A stretch of DNA of 64,000 nt from Methylobacterium sp. 2A (GCF_009806555.1 NZ_VUOK01000056.1:31581-95580); one strand, 5' to 3'; shown: positions 26,684-36,612, counted from the first letter of the stretch. Program-made: numbers and translations. The notes: generated by a model from the sequence alone, not told the origin.

Positions 26684-28054
26684 TCAACTGGGGTTCTCCA
26701 GGCTGAAGGTTCCGCTGGCCTCGTCGTAAGCGAACGCCTCCGCGTAGCGGCCCCAGGAGATCAGGGCGTTCAGGGTCTGATCGGCGTACTCCTCAGACAT
26801 GTAATCCTCCAATTCGACCTGGAAGCGGCTGCGCGGCGCGGTGTGGGAAGTGCGGTCGTCGAGAACGCGCCGGACATGAGCCGCGAGCGGAACGTGCGCG
26901 ATCAGGTGCCGCCCAAACAGCTGTTTACGCTCGTCCACTTCCCCATCGGCGAAGCGACGCCCGTCCGGTGTCAGGCGGATGTCACCACCCTCCAGCTCGG
27001 TAAAGCGCAGGAGCTGCAGCGTCTCGGCGATCGGGAAGAGGTCGTCGATCTCCAGGGCGAGCGCGCTGGCGAGTGGCGGCAGGTCAGCCTGGCCGTGATA
27101 TGGCTCGCCGTTGACTGCCTCCATCAGGCCGGCGAGCAGGTTGGTCGAGACCGGTGGCAGGATCATCCCGATGCCCATGCCGGGAAACAGGTCGTCCTTG
27201 GCCTGGGCGACCGGCTCGGCTGTTGGCGCACCGAAGCTCGCGTTCGGCGCCGGACGGGCGGTCATGCGGGCGTAGATGTCGTCGACGATGGTCCGGAACG
27301 TCGGGTCGAGACGATTGCGTGGTTGGGTCAACTCGACTCGAAGGTCGGCTACCACCCGCCCGGGATTGGAGGAGAACACGAGGATGCGGTCGCTCATCAG
27401 CACCGCCTCCTCGATGTTGTGCGTCACCATCAGGATCGAGCGGGTCGGCATCCGGCCCTCGATCCAGAGATCGAGCAGGTCGGTGCGCAGGTTCTCGGCC
27501 GTGAGGACGTCGAGCGCCGAGAACGGCTCGTCCATCAGCAGGATCTCAGGCTGCACCACGAGAGCCCGGGCGAGCCCGACCCTCTGGCGCATGCCACCCG
27601 AGAGCTCCTTCGGATAGGCACTCTCGAAGCCATCGAGACCGATGAGGTCGATGGCGGCGAGCGCCCGCTTGCGTCGCTCACCAGGTAGGACTCCCTGCGC
27701 CTCCAACCCGACCTCGACGTTCTGGAGGACCGTCAGCCACGGGAACAGGGCGAAAGACTGGAACACCATCGCAACTTGGCGCGCAGGGCCGGAGACGGGT
27801 TCGTCGTTAATCCATACGCTGCCGCGGCTCGGCGGCATGAGCCCGGCGATGATGCGCAGGAGGGTCGATTTCCCCGACCCCGACCGACCGAGGAGCGACA
27901 CGATCTCGCCAGCCTGAAGGTCGACCTGGACATCGTCCAGCACGAGCAGATCCGGCGCCCCACCCTTGTGGTAAAAGTGCTTCACGCCCTTCACGGAGAC
28001 GAGCGTGGCGCTCCCCTGCGCGATTGGGTGTGGCAAGCTGACCTGGGCATCCAT
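26684..28054 (-). CDS. ABC transporter ATPase, NitT/TauT type with C-terminal AAA-associated domain
   Basis: The 456-residue protein has an N-terminal ABC domain with Walker A GRSGSGKST (about 56-64), signature LSGGMRQRVG, Walker B ILLMDEPFSALD and the H-loop in MVTHNIEEA. The extra C-terminal domain of about 170 residues (DDLFPIAETLQLLRF, FADGEVDERKQLFGRHL) matches the AAA-associated domain fused to some nitrate/sulfonate/taurine-type ATPases. It lies 47 bases downstream of the fused permease gene on the same strand and energises that permease. No periplasmic binding protein gene is adjacent. Confidence 0.92.
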   Translation of the reverse strand: MDAQVSLPHPIAQGSATLVSVKGVKHFYHKGGAPDLLVLDDVQVDLQAGEIVSLLGRSGSGKSTLLRIIAGLMPPSRGSVWINDEPVSGPARQVAMVFQSFALFPWLTVLQNVEVGLEAQGVLPGERRKRALAAIDLIGLDGFESAYPKELSGGMRQRVGLARALVVQPEILLMDEPFSALDVLTAENLRTDLLDLWIEGRMPTRSILMVTHNIEEAVLMSDRILVFSSNPGRVVADLRVELTQPRNRLDPTFRTIVDDIYARMTARPAPNASFGAPTAEPVAQAKDDLFPGMGIGMILPPVSTNLLAGLMEAVNGEPYHGQADLPPLASALALEIDDLFPIAETLQLLRFTELEGGDIRLTPDGRRFADGEVDERKQLFGRHLIAHVPLAAHVRRVLDDRTSHTAPRSRFQVELEDYMSEEYADQTLNALISWGRYAEAFAYDEASGTFSLENPS

Positions 28055-28101
28055 GCGGAAGACTCTCCGACGTGGGGCTATGACGACGGCGGCCTTGCCG
28101 C

Positions 28102-29880
28102 CTAGTTCAGGCGGAAACGACGCTCTCCGTAGGCGTACAGCGGGCGCCAGAGAAGGCGATTAAAGGCCACTACAAACAGGCTCATCACCGCCACGCCGAG
28201 CACCACGCGGGGAAAGTTGCCGGCCTCGCTCGCGTCGGCGATGTAGGCGCCAAGACCGTTCGCCCGCAGCTTGGTGTCGCCCCAACTCGCGACCTCGGCC
28301 ACGATGCTGGCGTTCCAGGAGCCGCCCGAAGCCGTGAGTGCGCCGGTCACGTAGTAGGGGAAGATCCCCGGCAGAATGACCTGCCGCCACCATTGCCAGG
28401 ATCGCAGGCGGTACATCGTCGCCACCTCCCGCAGGTCAGTCGGGAACGCGCTCGCCCCGGCGATGACGTTGAACAAGATGTACCACTGGGTGCCGAGTAC
28501 CATCAGCGGCGAGAGCCAAATGTTCGCGTCGAGCCGGAATGCGACGATGGCCACGACCGCGAACGGGAACAGGACATTGGCCGGGAACGCAGCGAGGAAC
28601 TGCGCCACCGGCTGAATGCGCTCGGCGACGGCGGGGCGCAGACCGATCCAGACGCCGACCGGCACCCAGACCAGCGAGGCCAGCGCGATCAACACCATGA
28701 CGCGCAGCAGCGTCAGACCTCCAAGCTCGATTGCTTCCAGAACGTCGCCGAGGCCGAGGGTCGTACGGACATAGGTGATGACATGCCACGCCGCATAGGC
28801 CGATAGGATCAGGATCAGCCCGAACCAGGCACTGTCGATCAGCCGGGTGCTGGCATGGGGCTTCCTTCGATGGGCGGCTCCGACAGGGGCGATTGCCCTC
28901 CGGAGGGGCCACCGTACCAGGGCGATCCGACCACCAAGCCAGCGCAGCGGCGAGACGACGACCTTGGTCAGACGCGTGCCGCGTAGCAGGTCGTAGACCC
29001 AGGATTGTGGACGTCGCTGGGCGGCGACCTGCTCGAAGCGGAACTTGTCGGCCCAAGCTACGACAGGGCGGAACACGAGCTGGTCGTAGAGCAGGATGAC
29101 GAGGGCGATGGCGAACACCGCCCAGGCAATCGCGGGGATGTCCCGCCGTTCGATAGCCAACGACAGCCACGCACCGATACCGGGCAGCGTGATCCGGCTG
29201 TCGCCGACCGAGATCGCCTCAGATGCGACGACGAAGAACCATCCGCCAGACATCGACATCATCGCGTTCCAGACCAGCCCCGGGACGGCGTAGGGGGCTT
29301 CGAGGCGCAGGAACTTGAGCCAGGGCGAGAAACCGTAGCCGGACGCGACCTCACTTAGGTCACGGGGCACATTGCGCAGCGACTGGTAGAACGAGAAAGC
29401 CATATTCCAGGCCTGGCTCGTGAAGATCGCGAAGATTGCCGCACATTCGGCACCTAGCTGGCTGGCCGGGAACAGGTGCAGGAAGAACAGGACTGTGAAG
29501 GTCAGGAAGCCCAACACCGGCACGGATTGCAGGATGTCGAGGGCCGGGACGATGACGAGTTCGGCCTTGCGGCTCTTGGCAGCGAGCGTTGCGACCACGA
29601 AGGTGAAGACGAGGGATGCTGCCATGGCGGCAAACATGCGCAACGTCGTGCGCAGGGCGTAGTCCGGCAGGTGCCATAGATCGAGCGTAACCGGGTCGGC
29701 ATCGAGCGCGGCGAGCGGTGCGTGCATCTCGTGCACGCCGTGGGTAAGGGCGACAAGCGTCCCGATGACGATGACGAAGGCGGCGACGTCGTAGCCATTC
29801 GGGACCAGGGAGACGCCGAGCCGGCCGACGCCGAGGGGAACGCGGCGGGTGATGTCACGGATCGCGCGGGCATCGAGCAT
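28102..29880 (-). CDS. ABC transporter permease with two fused transmembrane domains
   Basis: The 592-residue protein contains two binding-protein-dependent permease domains in tandem (about 80-290 and 370-590), each with the EAA-type loop (LSEVASGYGFSPWLKFLRLEAPY and LREVATMYRLRSWQWWRQVILP). NitT/TauT permeases are usually single-domain homodimers of about 260 residues, so this fusion supplies both halves of the channel. It forms an operon with the ATPase at 26684-28054. Known relatives of this fused type are annotated for nitrate, sulfonate or bicarbonate import, but the substrate cannot be inferred here. Confidence 0.9.
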   Translation of the reverse strand: MLDARAIRDITRRVPLGVGRLGVSLVPNGYDVAAFVIVIGTLVALTHGVHEMHAPLAALDADPVTLDLWHLPDYALRTTLRMFAAMAASLVFTFVVATLAAKSRKAELVIVPALDILQSVPVLGFLTFTVLFFLHLFPASQLGAECAAIFAIFTSQAWNMAFSFYQSLRNVPRDLSEVASGYGFSPWLKFLRLEAPYAVPGLVWNAMMSMSGGWFFVVASEAISVGDSRITLPGIGAWLSLAIERRDIPAIAWAVFAIALVILLYDQLVFRPVVAWADKFRFEQVAAQRRPQSWVYDLLRGTRLTKVVVSPLRWLGGRIALVRWPLRRAIAPVGAAHRRKPHASTRLIDSAWFGLILILSAYAAWHVITYVRTTLGLGDVLEAIELGGLTLLRVMVLIALASLVWVPVGVWIGLRPAVAERIQPVAQFLAAFPANVLFPFAVVAIVAFRLDANIWLSPLMVLGTQWYILFNVIAGASAFPTDLREVATMYRLRSWQWWRQVILPGIFPYYVTGALTASGGSWNASIVAEVASWGDTKLRANGLGAYIADASEAGNFPRVVLGVAVMSLFVVAFNRLLWRPLYAYGERRFRLN

Positions 29881-30034
29881 GCTGGACCTCGCATGGAGCG
29901 AATGGCTCCCGCTGCACGCCTATTTCGGGCGCCTCATGATGCACGACGCAGGCGAACGGCCCAGCGCGTCGTCTCAGGTCTTGCGTGCATGCGACGCAGC
30001 GATCCGCTCGAACACAGGCCGCCGGCTAGGACCC

Positions 30035-30325
30035 CTACGCAGCCAACGATGCGAGATCCGCGCCCTGGATTTCGCGATGTTGCCAAGGGCGTAGAGAGCC
30101 GTGCCGACTGTCCGACACCTCTTCATCGGGCGCCCAGCGGCATGCCAGCCGGCCCGTCGCCGGATTGACGGTCCAAACGGCCCGCAGCGTTCCGGAGCCG
30201 TGCTGCCCTGTCTGGGTGCCGGCACCGCGGGAGGCGGTGGGATGACGGCGGACGGTCGAGACGACGTTCCCGTCCTTGGCAGGCACGGACCGGACCCAAG
30301 TACGCTGTGCGAAAAGGATATTCAT
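30035..30325 (-). CDS. Small hypothetical protein
   Basis: The 96-residue product starts at an ATG with a good ribosome site (AGAGGTGA, 4 to 5 bases upstream). It is basic, soluble and without signal peptide; WTVNPATGRLACRW in the middle resembles short uncharacterised proteins of Rhizobiales. It lies upstream of the ABC operon, on the same strand but separated by about 150 bases. No function can be assigned. Confidence 0.55.
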   Translation of the reverse strand: MNILFAQRTWVRSVPAKDGNVVSTVRRHPTASRGAGTQTGQHGSGTLRAVWTVNPATGRLACRWAPDEEVSDSRHGSLRPWQHREIQGADLASLAA

Positions 30326-30699
30326 GGCTCACCTCTCTGAAGACCGGCCGTCCGTGCGGCCGGGTCTCGGAGGCGCGCCCTGTCAGGCGTCCGTGCGAGA
30401 GGTGGCCGGCGCGAACGGCGCGGTCAATCGACTATGACTGTCGCTTGGCATGGGACGGATCGTTCCTGAGGTATGCAGCCGTGTCGAAGGCCGGCTCGGG
30501 TGCACGGCGGTTGGATACACCCCTATCCAGCCAAGTCAACGCTTACATTCTTGAGCTTTGTGGTAGGGCCCTGTGGGCGGGTGGGCTTGTCAGGAAGCCT
30601 GTGTGCGGGCGGCAACTTTGGAACCGAAGGACGCTTCCGCTGGCACGACGCGAGCCGTCCCGCCTCCTTGACACGCCCCAAGGCCAGTTGCTGACCAGC
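30326..30699. other. Gene-poor stretch
   Basis: About 370 bases with no supported gene. The plus-strand frame that crosses it is convincing only at its 3' end, where a transposase-like segment begins. Confidence 0.4.
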
Positions 30700-30837
30700 G
30701 CCTATTCCAAAAGTGCCCTTGACGCCAATGGCCTGCTCAACAAATTGAAGAAAACTCTATCCGACCGGGCTCTCAGCGCCGAGACGGGTCATTATCCGAC
30801 GGGCCATGACGCCGGCGGCGAGCCCGTTGCTCCTTAG
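30700..30837 (+). pseudogene. IS256-family transposase N-terminal remnant
   Basis: About 45 codons encode SALDANGLLNKLKKTLSDRALSAE followed by a His/Gly-rich stretch. This resembles the N terminus of IS256-type transposases (a GLLKxLTKxLxERALxAE-H pattern). Nothing of the rest of the transposase follows, so it would be a fragment. The match is short and made by eye, so the call is tentative. Confidence 0.4.
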
Positions 30838-30991
30838 ATATTCGAAATCCAGCCGCTGCATGATGTATCAACCATGGCGACACACAATCGGGATATAAAG
30901 GTCGGCCATGACCTTTGATGACGCAAATTTTAATCGACAGAAATCGAAGCGCCAATCTATAGTTATCTAATCTATCTTGTGCGGCAATCAA

Positions 30992-31456
30992 TTGGTACGA
31001 TCTTTAACGCTTTCCCTGATCTTGGCAAACTGGATCCTCTCCGCACATGCGGGGCCACACGATACACTGCATCGGCGCCCCGATGAGTACTCGCCAACCA
31101 GTGTTGTACTCGTCGGTCCTCATGTTGCTGTGACTCGCTCTTGTGGGGGAGCCTGGCCCAAAAGGGAACCGCTGTCGCGATCGTTCTGCTCATTAATGCC
31201 GGCTCAGACTTCGGATTGCGAGGGATTGCTGCGAATGCACGGCATGTTGCGCTGGGCGGAAAATCGATGCTCTCTGAGCCAGTACAATCCTGCAATCGTC
31301 GAAGAAGCGAGGAAATGCTATGAACAGCTTGGCTCTAAAATCGCAGCACCGCTGATGGTGTTGGGCGCGAAAGAGTTCGAGCAACGTGCTTCAATGCAGG
31401 GCAAGGAAACCTTCTGCAATGAAATTGTGAGACGTTTCCCCATGGCTGTCCACTGA
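30992..31456 (+). CDS. Secreted Cys-containing hypothetical protein
   Basis: From a TTG at 30992 the product is 154 residues with a signal peptide (SLTLSLILANWILSAHA-G). The mature part has six cysteines (including CEGLL, CSLSQ, CYEQL, CNEIV) and a helical C-terminal half. An alternative TTG lies at 30977; neither has a strong ribosome site. No family is recognised. It is convergent with the porin gene. Confidence 0.5.
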   Translation: MVRSLTLSLILANWILSAHAGPHDTLHRRPDEYSPTSVVLVGPHVAVTRSCGGAWPKREPLSRSFCSLMPAQTSDCEGLLRMHGMLRWAENRCSLSQYNPAIVEEARKCYEQLGSKIAAPLMVLGAKEFEQRASMQGKETFCNEIVRRFPMAVH

Positions 31457-31495
31457 CAATAAGTAAATTTACGTCAGGATATTTATATTCTGCGC

Positions 31496-33631
31496 TCAGA
31501 AATCAGCATGAATACGCGTTCCGAAGAAATTAGCCGGGCCGCGATCTTTGTTATAGCCGGGGTTGGCGATAAGCTGGTAATCGAATGAGACTGCTACCGC
31601 CTTGGTCACGTTCAAAGAGTAATACGCCTCAACGCCACGCTCGAGACCGTAGTGAAGCTGCCCATCCCCGATCACGAGCCCCTGCCCACCCGCAGCAAAA
31701 AACTCGCGATGTGCATGGGACAGGCCGTTGACGAAGGTGCCGATACCAACGGTGTCGTTCGGACGGTCCCAAGCCACACCCTTCAACGAGAGGCCGCCTG
31801 AAACGCTGCGATCAATGTCGGTAAAAGATAAGTTCTCGTTGCGCCCGTCCGACGTGCTTGCCCGCGCAAACAAGCCGAGTTCGGGCGTGAGCGCCTGTTC
31901 AAGGTTGACGTAAGCGCCGCTCTTGTTGCGGTCCTTGCGGGTCAAGGCAGTCGTGGTGTTGATGTCCGAGAACGCGACTGGATCGAACGCTGTCAGCGTG
32001 AGGACCTGCCTAAAGCTGGCAGTCCGACCTTCGTTCGAGTATAGGCCGATCCGCAGTTTGCCGGGTTGATCCAGCAACGGCAGAACGTGCCGCTCTTCAA
32101 ACTCCAGCGTTGCGCCACCGCGTCGCGTAATACGCGGGTCGAGGGGGTCCGTGCTGGGTAGCTTCGGCACCTGCGTGTAAGCGGCTCGGATCGCGAACTC
32201 CTTGCGGTTGTACTCGGCGATGACGCCCTGCGTGAAGCCGGGCAGATTTGCAGGGAAGTCGTACCCGCCAGACTCCCAAAGGGCCCAGTTCATGAAGTCG
32301 ACCCGCGGGTCGTGCGCGTAGATGTTGCCGTCGAAGAAGTCGCCCATGGCAAATTTGCCGGCGATCACGGTGATCCGCTCGATGTCGCGGGTCGTAGCAA
32401 CCTGGTTCGGGCCGTCCGGAACGGTCTCCGTCTCACCACCGAGCCCGAAGGTCTGGCGTACATAGTAGCGCTGAGAGCGCAACTTCGGGTTCGACGAGCC
32501 GGCCTTCTGCGCCTCGCCGTTGACGAAGCCTGCTACACCCGTCGTGCGGCTCAGGCCGAAGCCCTGGTCGAATTCAGGATTGTAGTAGAGCTCGGTGCTG
32601 TCGGTGAGCCTGAAGCCGAGAAAGGCCGTCGCCGTCAAAGTGCCCCGGGCCTGATGAGGCACGAGGCTTTGCGGTCCGAGATAGGGCGAGTGGAAGCCGG
32701 TGACCCCTTGATCAACGAAGGTGGTCTGCCCGTGTAATGAGAAACGGCCCGTGTCGCCGTTGTCCGGATCGTGCGGCGCAACCTCTACCACATCCGGAGG
32801 AAGCGTCAGACCCGCAGGAAACCATGACAGCCGTGCCATGGCTTGATTGGAGGTGAACGAGGCCCGGGTTGAGAACGGGCCGCCGGTCTCACCTGGCACG
32901 CTACCCAAAGCCAGCCGAGTGGAGCCGAGGTCCAGGTAGCGGTATTCCAGCCCGAGGGCGAGATTGGGCGTAATGGCGTACTGAACGCCCGCTCCGAGGG
33001 TGAAGCCGACAAAGGATCGGTCCGCCCTCGCGCTGCTTGCCAGTCCCGTGGAAGGGTCGGGAAAGGTGGCCAGGAAGCGCGTTTGAGCGCCCGCAAGGCC
33101 GAAAGTCGCGTAGACGAGATATCGCTCGAAGGCATAGCCGAGCCTGGCACGAGCGGTGCCAAACAGATTGGTCTGGGCACGGATCAAGCTGAAGGTGCTG
33201 TCGGCGTTCTCGAACCCGAAGCCCTGAGCGGTCGAGGAGACCGGCCGCTTCAGGTTGGAACCAGAGATATCGGCCTCGAAGCCGTATACGTAGGGACCAG
33301 TCTGCCAGGAATAACCGCCGAAAACGCCGCCGAGCGCCGTCGTCGCGTTACGGCCCGGATCGTTACGGCCTGTGGCATCTCCAGAACGGAAATTCGGCAC
33401 CGATCGACGACCAATTTCGCCGGCGCCGAAACCGAAGTTGCCGAAGGAGCTACCCGCGCTTCCCTGAAGGCCGATAGACGCACCGGACCAATCCGCGAAA
33501 TCGACTTGCTCGGCCCGTCCTACGCGTTCCGGGACGAGGTCTGCCCCGTGCGCCTGGAGGACAGCATAGGCCAACAGGCTTGTGCCAGAAGCCGCCAATC
33601 TGAGCACGAGCTGGCGATGCTTAGCCGGCAT
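31496..33631 (-). CDS. Fused Omp25-like barrel and OprB-like carbohydrate porin
   Basis: The 711-residue outer-membrane protein has a signal peptide (about 1-29, cut near AHGA). A first barrel of the Omp25/opacity type follows (about 45-270; GGYSWQTGPYVYGFEADI, ARARLGYAF, NLALGLEYRYLDLG), then an OprB-type porin domain (about 290-711; FSLHGQTTFVDQG, FRLTDSTELYYNPEFDQG) ending in Phe. OprB porins pass sugars across the outer membrane; the N-terminal barrel has no established role in this fusion. The C-terminal third is nearly the same as the partial gene at the left edge of the window. Confidence 0.85.
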   Translation of the reverse strand: MPAKHRQLVLRLAASGTSLLAYAVLQAHGADLVPERVGRAEQVDFADWSGASIGLQGSAGSSFGNFGFGAGEIGRRSVPNFRSGDATGRNDPGRNATTALGGVFGGYSWQTGPYVYGFEADISGSNLKRPVSSTAQGFGFENADSTFSLIRAQTNLFGTARARLGYAFERYLVYATFGLAGAQTRFLATFPDPSTGLASSARADRSFVGFTLGAGVQYAITPNLALGLEYRYLDLGSTRLALGSVPGETGGPFSTRASFTSNQAMARLSWFPAGLTLPPDVVEVAPHDPDNGDTGRFSLHGQTTFVDQGVTGFHSPYLGPQSLVPHQARGTLTATAFLGFRLTDSTELYYNPEFDQGFGLSRTTGVAGFVNGEAQKAGSSNPKLRSQRYYVRQTFGLGGETETVPDGPNQVATTRDIERITVIAGKFAMGDFFDGNIYAHDPRVDFMNWALWESGGYDFPANLPGFTQGVIAEYNRKEFAIRAAYTQVPKLPSTDPLDPRITRRGGATLEFEERHVLPLLDQPGKLRIGLYSNEGRTASFRQVLTLTAFDPVAFSDINTTTALTRKDRNKSGAYVNLEQALTPELGLFARASTSDGRNENLSFTDIDRSVSGGLSLKGVAWDRPNDTVGIGTFVNGLSHAHREFFAAGGQGLVIGDGQLHYGLERGVEAYYSLNVTKAVAVSFDYQLIANPGYNKDRGPANFFGTRIHADF

Positions 33632-33955
33632 ATATGCGCCTCCAGATTTCGGCGCTCATGATCTTCCAGTCGCGGCCGATCGCTCCCGCAAACATGTTCA
33701 TTCGAGGCGATAAATACCTTGCTCTCGCGAGCTAGCTTGGCCTTTGCGGGTTGGCAATCTCTATGCTGAGGAATCTACCGTTCCGCTGCAGGGAAGTCAC
33801 AGGCTCCTGAGTACCACCTCACTGAGCGGGTTGCGCAGTTACATCATTCGGACGTCTGGAACACCGCAGTGAGGCGTCGGCTTCGGCGCCCGTGTTCGCC
33901 CATGCCACGCTATTCGACCGGTACCCTGCCGACTGCGCCACAGCGAGTTTCCGCG
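33632..33955. other. Intergenic region, divergent promoters
   Basis: About 320 bases between the porin (minus) and a small secreted protein (plus). No gene or clear motif is seen; both promoters should lie here. Confidence 0.4.
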
Positions 33956-34393
33956 ATGACATTGACCTCCTCAGCTGCGAGCGTGCGGATGCTCGGTCTT
34001 GCGGTCGCGCTGGGTCTGACGCCGTCCGCTCACGCCGACGATGACGGTCTGCGCGTAACGCGGCTGACTTCCGCCGACTTGGCCCTCATGCTGACGAACG
34101 TCTGCGAGGCCACCGATCCCTCGTCCTCGCATACGTGGGGAAATTCACCGGAAGCCGTTCGTGCGGAGGCGCAGCGGGTCAAGGACCAAGTCAGCAAGGG
34201 CTTAAGCGAAGGCCAGCTGCTCTCGGTCTTGCGCCGAGCAGCAGACGCTGCTCGCGCCATCGCCTTGCAGGAAGTCGGCGTCTTGAATGCCTCGGATCCT
34301 GCAGTGGAGCGGAGCAGAACCCTGTCGTGGTGCGCCGGACCAGTGAGGTCGACGATCGAAAACTTCATGAAGGACAACGCCACAGCACGTTGA
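33956..34393 (+). CDS. Secreted hypothetical protein
   Basis: The 145-residue product from the ATG at 33956 has a signal peptide (MLGLAVALGLTPSAHA-DDD) and a mostly helical mature part with two cysteines (NVCEAT and SWCAGP) that could form a disulfide. The frame is open to 33869 but Arg-rich there. No family is recognised. It is convergent with the zinc-ribbon gene downstream. Confidence 0.5.
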   Translation: MTLTSSAASVRMLGLAVALGLTPSAHADDDGLRVTRLTSADLALMLTNVCEATDPSSSHTWGNSPEAVRAEAQRVKDQVSKGLSEGQLLSVLRRAADAARAIALQEVGVLNASDPAVERSRTLSWCAGPVRSTIENFMKDNATAR

Positions 34394-34458
34394 TCGGTGC
34401 TGACTGGAGCAACGGAGCCCACTCGTCGGTCTTCTGCGGCATACCCTCCTGAACAGGA

Positions 34459-34686
34459 TCAAACAGATGCCTCCCGACTGACCTGCTCAGCGGCATCTTG
34501 CACCGCGCGTGCCCAATGCGGACAGGTGTGGGACTTGAGATCAGCGCGGTGCCTGCGTTCCTGAACGTGCTGGCAGCATCGCACGAACGCGTCCGTCCAG
34601 ATTGCAGCCGCCGCAAGCCCATCGTCCGCATGCGGCCCGACCTCGAAGTCAGCCAGGCCGCACACAGGGCATACGATCGATCCCAT
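34459..34686 (-). CDS. Small zinc-ribbon protein after kup, copy 2
   Basis: The 75-residue protein is encoded 12 bases downstream of the kup copy 2 stop with a GAGG-type ribosome site, so it is co-transcribed. CPVCG at residues 6-10 and CCQH, then CPHW, further along give four or five candidate zinc ligands. It is nearly the same as the first 65 residues of the copy at 18645-18917. This copy looks complete. The function is unknown; its fixed position behind two kup genes suggests a regulator or accessory factor of potassium uptake. Confidence 0.65.
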   Translation of the reverse strand: MGSIVCPVCGLADFEVGPHADDGLAAAAIWTDAFVRCCQHVQERRHRADLKSHTCPHWARAVQDAAEQVSREASV

Positions 34687-34698
34687 GAGAGCCTCCCC

Positions 34699-36612
34699 TC
34701 ACACCTCGACCTCGGTGCCAACCTCCATCACCTGCGGGGCCGGCACGCAGAAGTAGCTCGCCGTCTCCTCGGCGTTGCGCTGCATCAGCGCGAAGATCTC
34801 CTCGCGCCAGCTCGCCATGCCGGGATGCTTCTCCGAGGCGACCACCGTCTCGTGGCTGATGAAGTAGGCCAGGGCCTCGACATCCACATCCGGCAGCTGA
34901 CCGCGCTCGACGGCCTGCCGCAAGGCGCGCGGGATATGCACGTTGTCCATGAAGCCAAAGCGCAGGATGACCCGCGTGACATCCTGGGCGACCGGCACCA
35001 CCGCGATCTGCTCGGCCTCCGTTGCGTGCGGCACGTCCAGGCCTTGGATGGTCACCAGCAGCACGCGCTCGTGCAGTACGTGCAGGTGACGTACGAAGTT
35101 CATCAGCGGCAGCGGCATGCCCTCATCCGCCCAGGTCAGGAACGCACCCGTGCCCGGGATGCGCGGCAGATGCTTGGCCTCAACCTGGCGCAGGAACTCG
35201 TCCTCGGGCATGCGCAGCTGCACCCGAGCCGCTTCCACAAGCTGTGTGCCGCGCCGCCAGGTCAGCATGAGGAAGGCCACGCCCGCCGCCAGCAGCAACG
35301 GAAACCAGCCACCCTCGAACAGTTTCAGCGTGTTGGCGCTGAAGAAGGTCAGGTCGATGACGAGGAATGCGCCGTTGACCGCGAGCACGAGGCCGAGGTT
35401 GAAGCCCCAATGCAGCGCGATCAGCGCCGCCAGCACGGTCGTGATCACCATCAGCAGCGACACTGCGATGCCGTAGGCGCCCGCCAGCGCGTCCGAGGAG
35501 CCGAAGGCCAGCACCGCGCCCAGCGTCGCGATGGCCAGGAGCCAGTTCACGATGGGCACGTAGATCTGCCCGGCCTCGTGCGACGAGGTATGGACGATGC
35601 GCATGCGCGGGAAGAAGCCGAGCTTGATCGCCTGCTCGGTCAACGAGAACGCGCCTGAGATGATGGCCTGAGAGGCGATGACGGTGGCCAGCGTGGCGAA
35701 CGCCACGAGCGGGTAGTGGATCCAGCTCGGCGCGAGCTGGAAGAACGGGTTGTCGACCGCGGCCGGGTTCGAGAGCAGCAGCGCGCCCTGGCCGAGGTAG
35801 TTTAGCACCAGGGCCGGCAGCACCACCGCGAACCACGCGAGCCGGATCGGTGCACGCCCGAAATGGCCGAGATCGGCGTACATCGCCTCGCCGCCGGTGA
35901 CCGCCAGGAAGGCCGCGCCCAGCATGGCGAAGCTGACCGGCAGATGCGCGGTGATGAGGTAATGGACGGCGTGGAACGGGTTCAGGGCCGCCAGGATCTC
36001 CGGGTTCTGGCGGATGCCGGCCGCGCCGATAGCCGCGATGGTGGCAAACCACAGCAGCATGACCGGCCCGAACAGACGCCCGATGAAGCCGGTGCCTTTG
36101 CGCTGGACCGAGAACAGGCCGATCAGGATGACGACGGTGGCCGGCACCACGAACGGCGTCACGCCGGGGGCATCGACCTTCAGGCCCTCGACGGCTGAGA
36201 GCACCGAGATGGCCGGGGTGATCGCGCCGTCGCCGTACAGCAGCGCGGCGCCGATTAGCCCGACGACGAGCAGGATGGCGCGCCACGAGCGCGGCGGTGC
36301 GTGCCGGGCACCGAGCAGGGCGAGCATGGCCACGATGCCGCCCTCGCCGTGATTGTCCGCGCGCAGGATCAAGATCGCGTACTTGAGTGCGACGATGAGG
36401 AACAGTGACCAAAGGATGAGGGAGACGGAGCCGAGCACCGCGTCGTGCTGGAGGGTTCCGCCTGCAGCTGCGACCTTGACGGTCTCCTTGAGCGCGTAGA
36501 GCGGACTAGTGCCGATATCGCCATAGACGATGCCGAGCGCGCCGAGGGACAGGGCGACGGAGGCGGTTCGTGCCGGGAGCTGCGCTTCACCTGCCTGGAT
36601 TGCGACGGTCAC
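34699..36612 (-). CDS. kup: Kup-type potassium uptake transporter, copy 2
   Basis: This second KUP/HAK/KT potassium transporter is also 637 residues from a GTG start with GGAGA upstream. It shares the family signature GIVYGDIGTSPLYALKE, about twelve membrane helices and the C-terminal cytosolic domain with copy 1; differences are scattered and mostly conservative. The most variable stretch is in the C-terminal domain (near 34880-34930). The copies also share a leader and a downstream zinc-ribbon gene, so an entire operon was duplicated or acquired twice. The upstream promoter regions differ, suggesting different regulation. Confidence 0.95.
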   Translation of the reverse strand: MTVAIQAGEAQLPARTASVALSLGALGIVYGDIGTSPLYALKETVKVAAAGGTLQHDAVLGSVSLILWSLFLIVALKYAILILRADNHGEGGIVAMLALLGARHAPPRSWRAILLVVGLIGAALLYGDGAITPAISVLSAVEGLKVDAPGVTPFVVPATVVILIGLFSVQRKGTGFIGRLFGPVMLLWFATIAAIGAAGIRQNPEILAALNPFHAVHYLITAHLPVSFAMLGAAFLAVTGGEAMYADLGHFGRAPIRLAWFAVVLPALVLNYLGQGALLLSNPAAVDNPFFQLAPSWIHYPLVAFATLATVIASQAIISGAFSLTEQAIKLGFFPRMRIVHTSSHEAGQIYVPIVNWLLAIATLGAVLAFGSSDALAGAYGIAVSLLMVITTVLAALIALHWGFNLGLVLAVNGAFLVIDLTFFSANTLKLFEGGWFPLLLAAGVAFLMLTWRRGTQLVEAARVQLRMPEDEFLRQVEAKHLPRIPGTGAFLTWADEGMPLPLMNFVRHLHVLHERVLLVTIQGLDVPHATEAEQIAVVPVAQDVTRVILRFGFMDNVHIPRALRQAVERGQLPDVDVEALAYFISHETVVASEKHPGMASWREEIFALMQRNAEETASYFCVPAPQVMEVGTEVEV

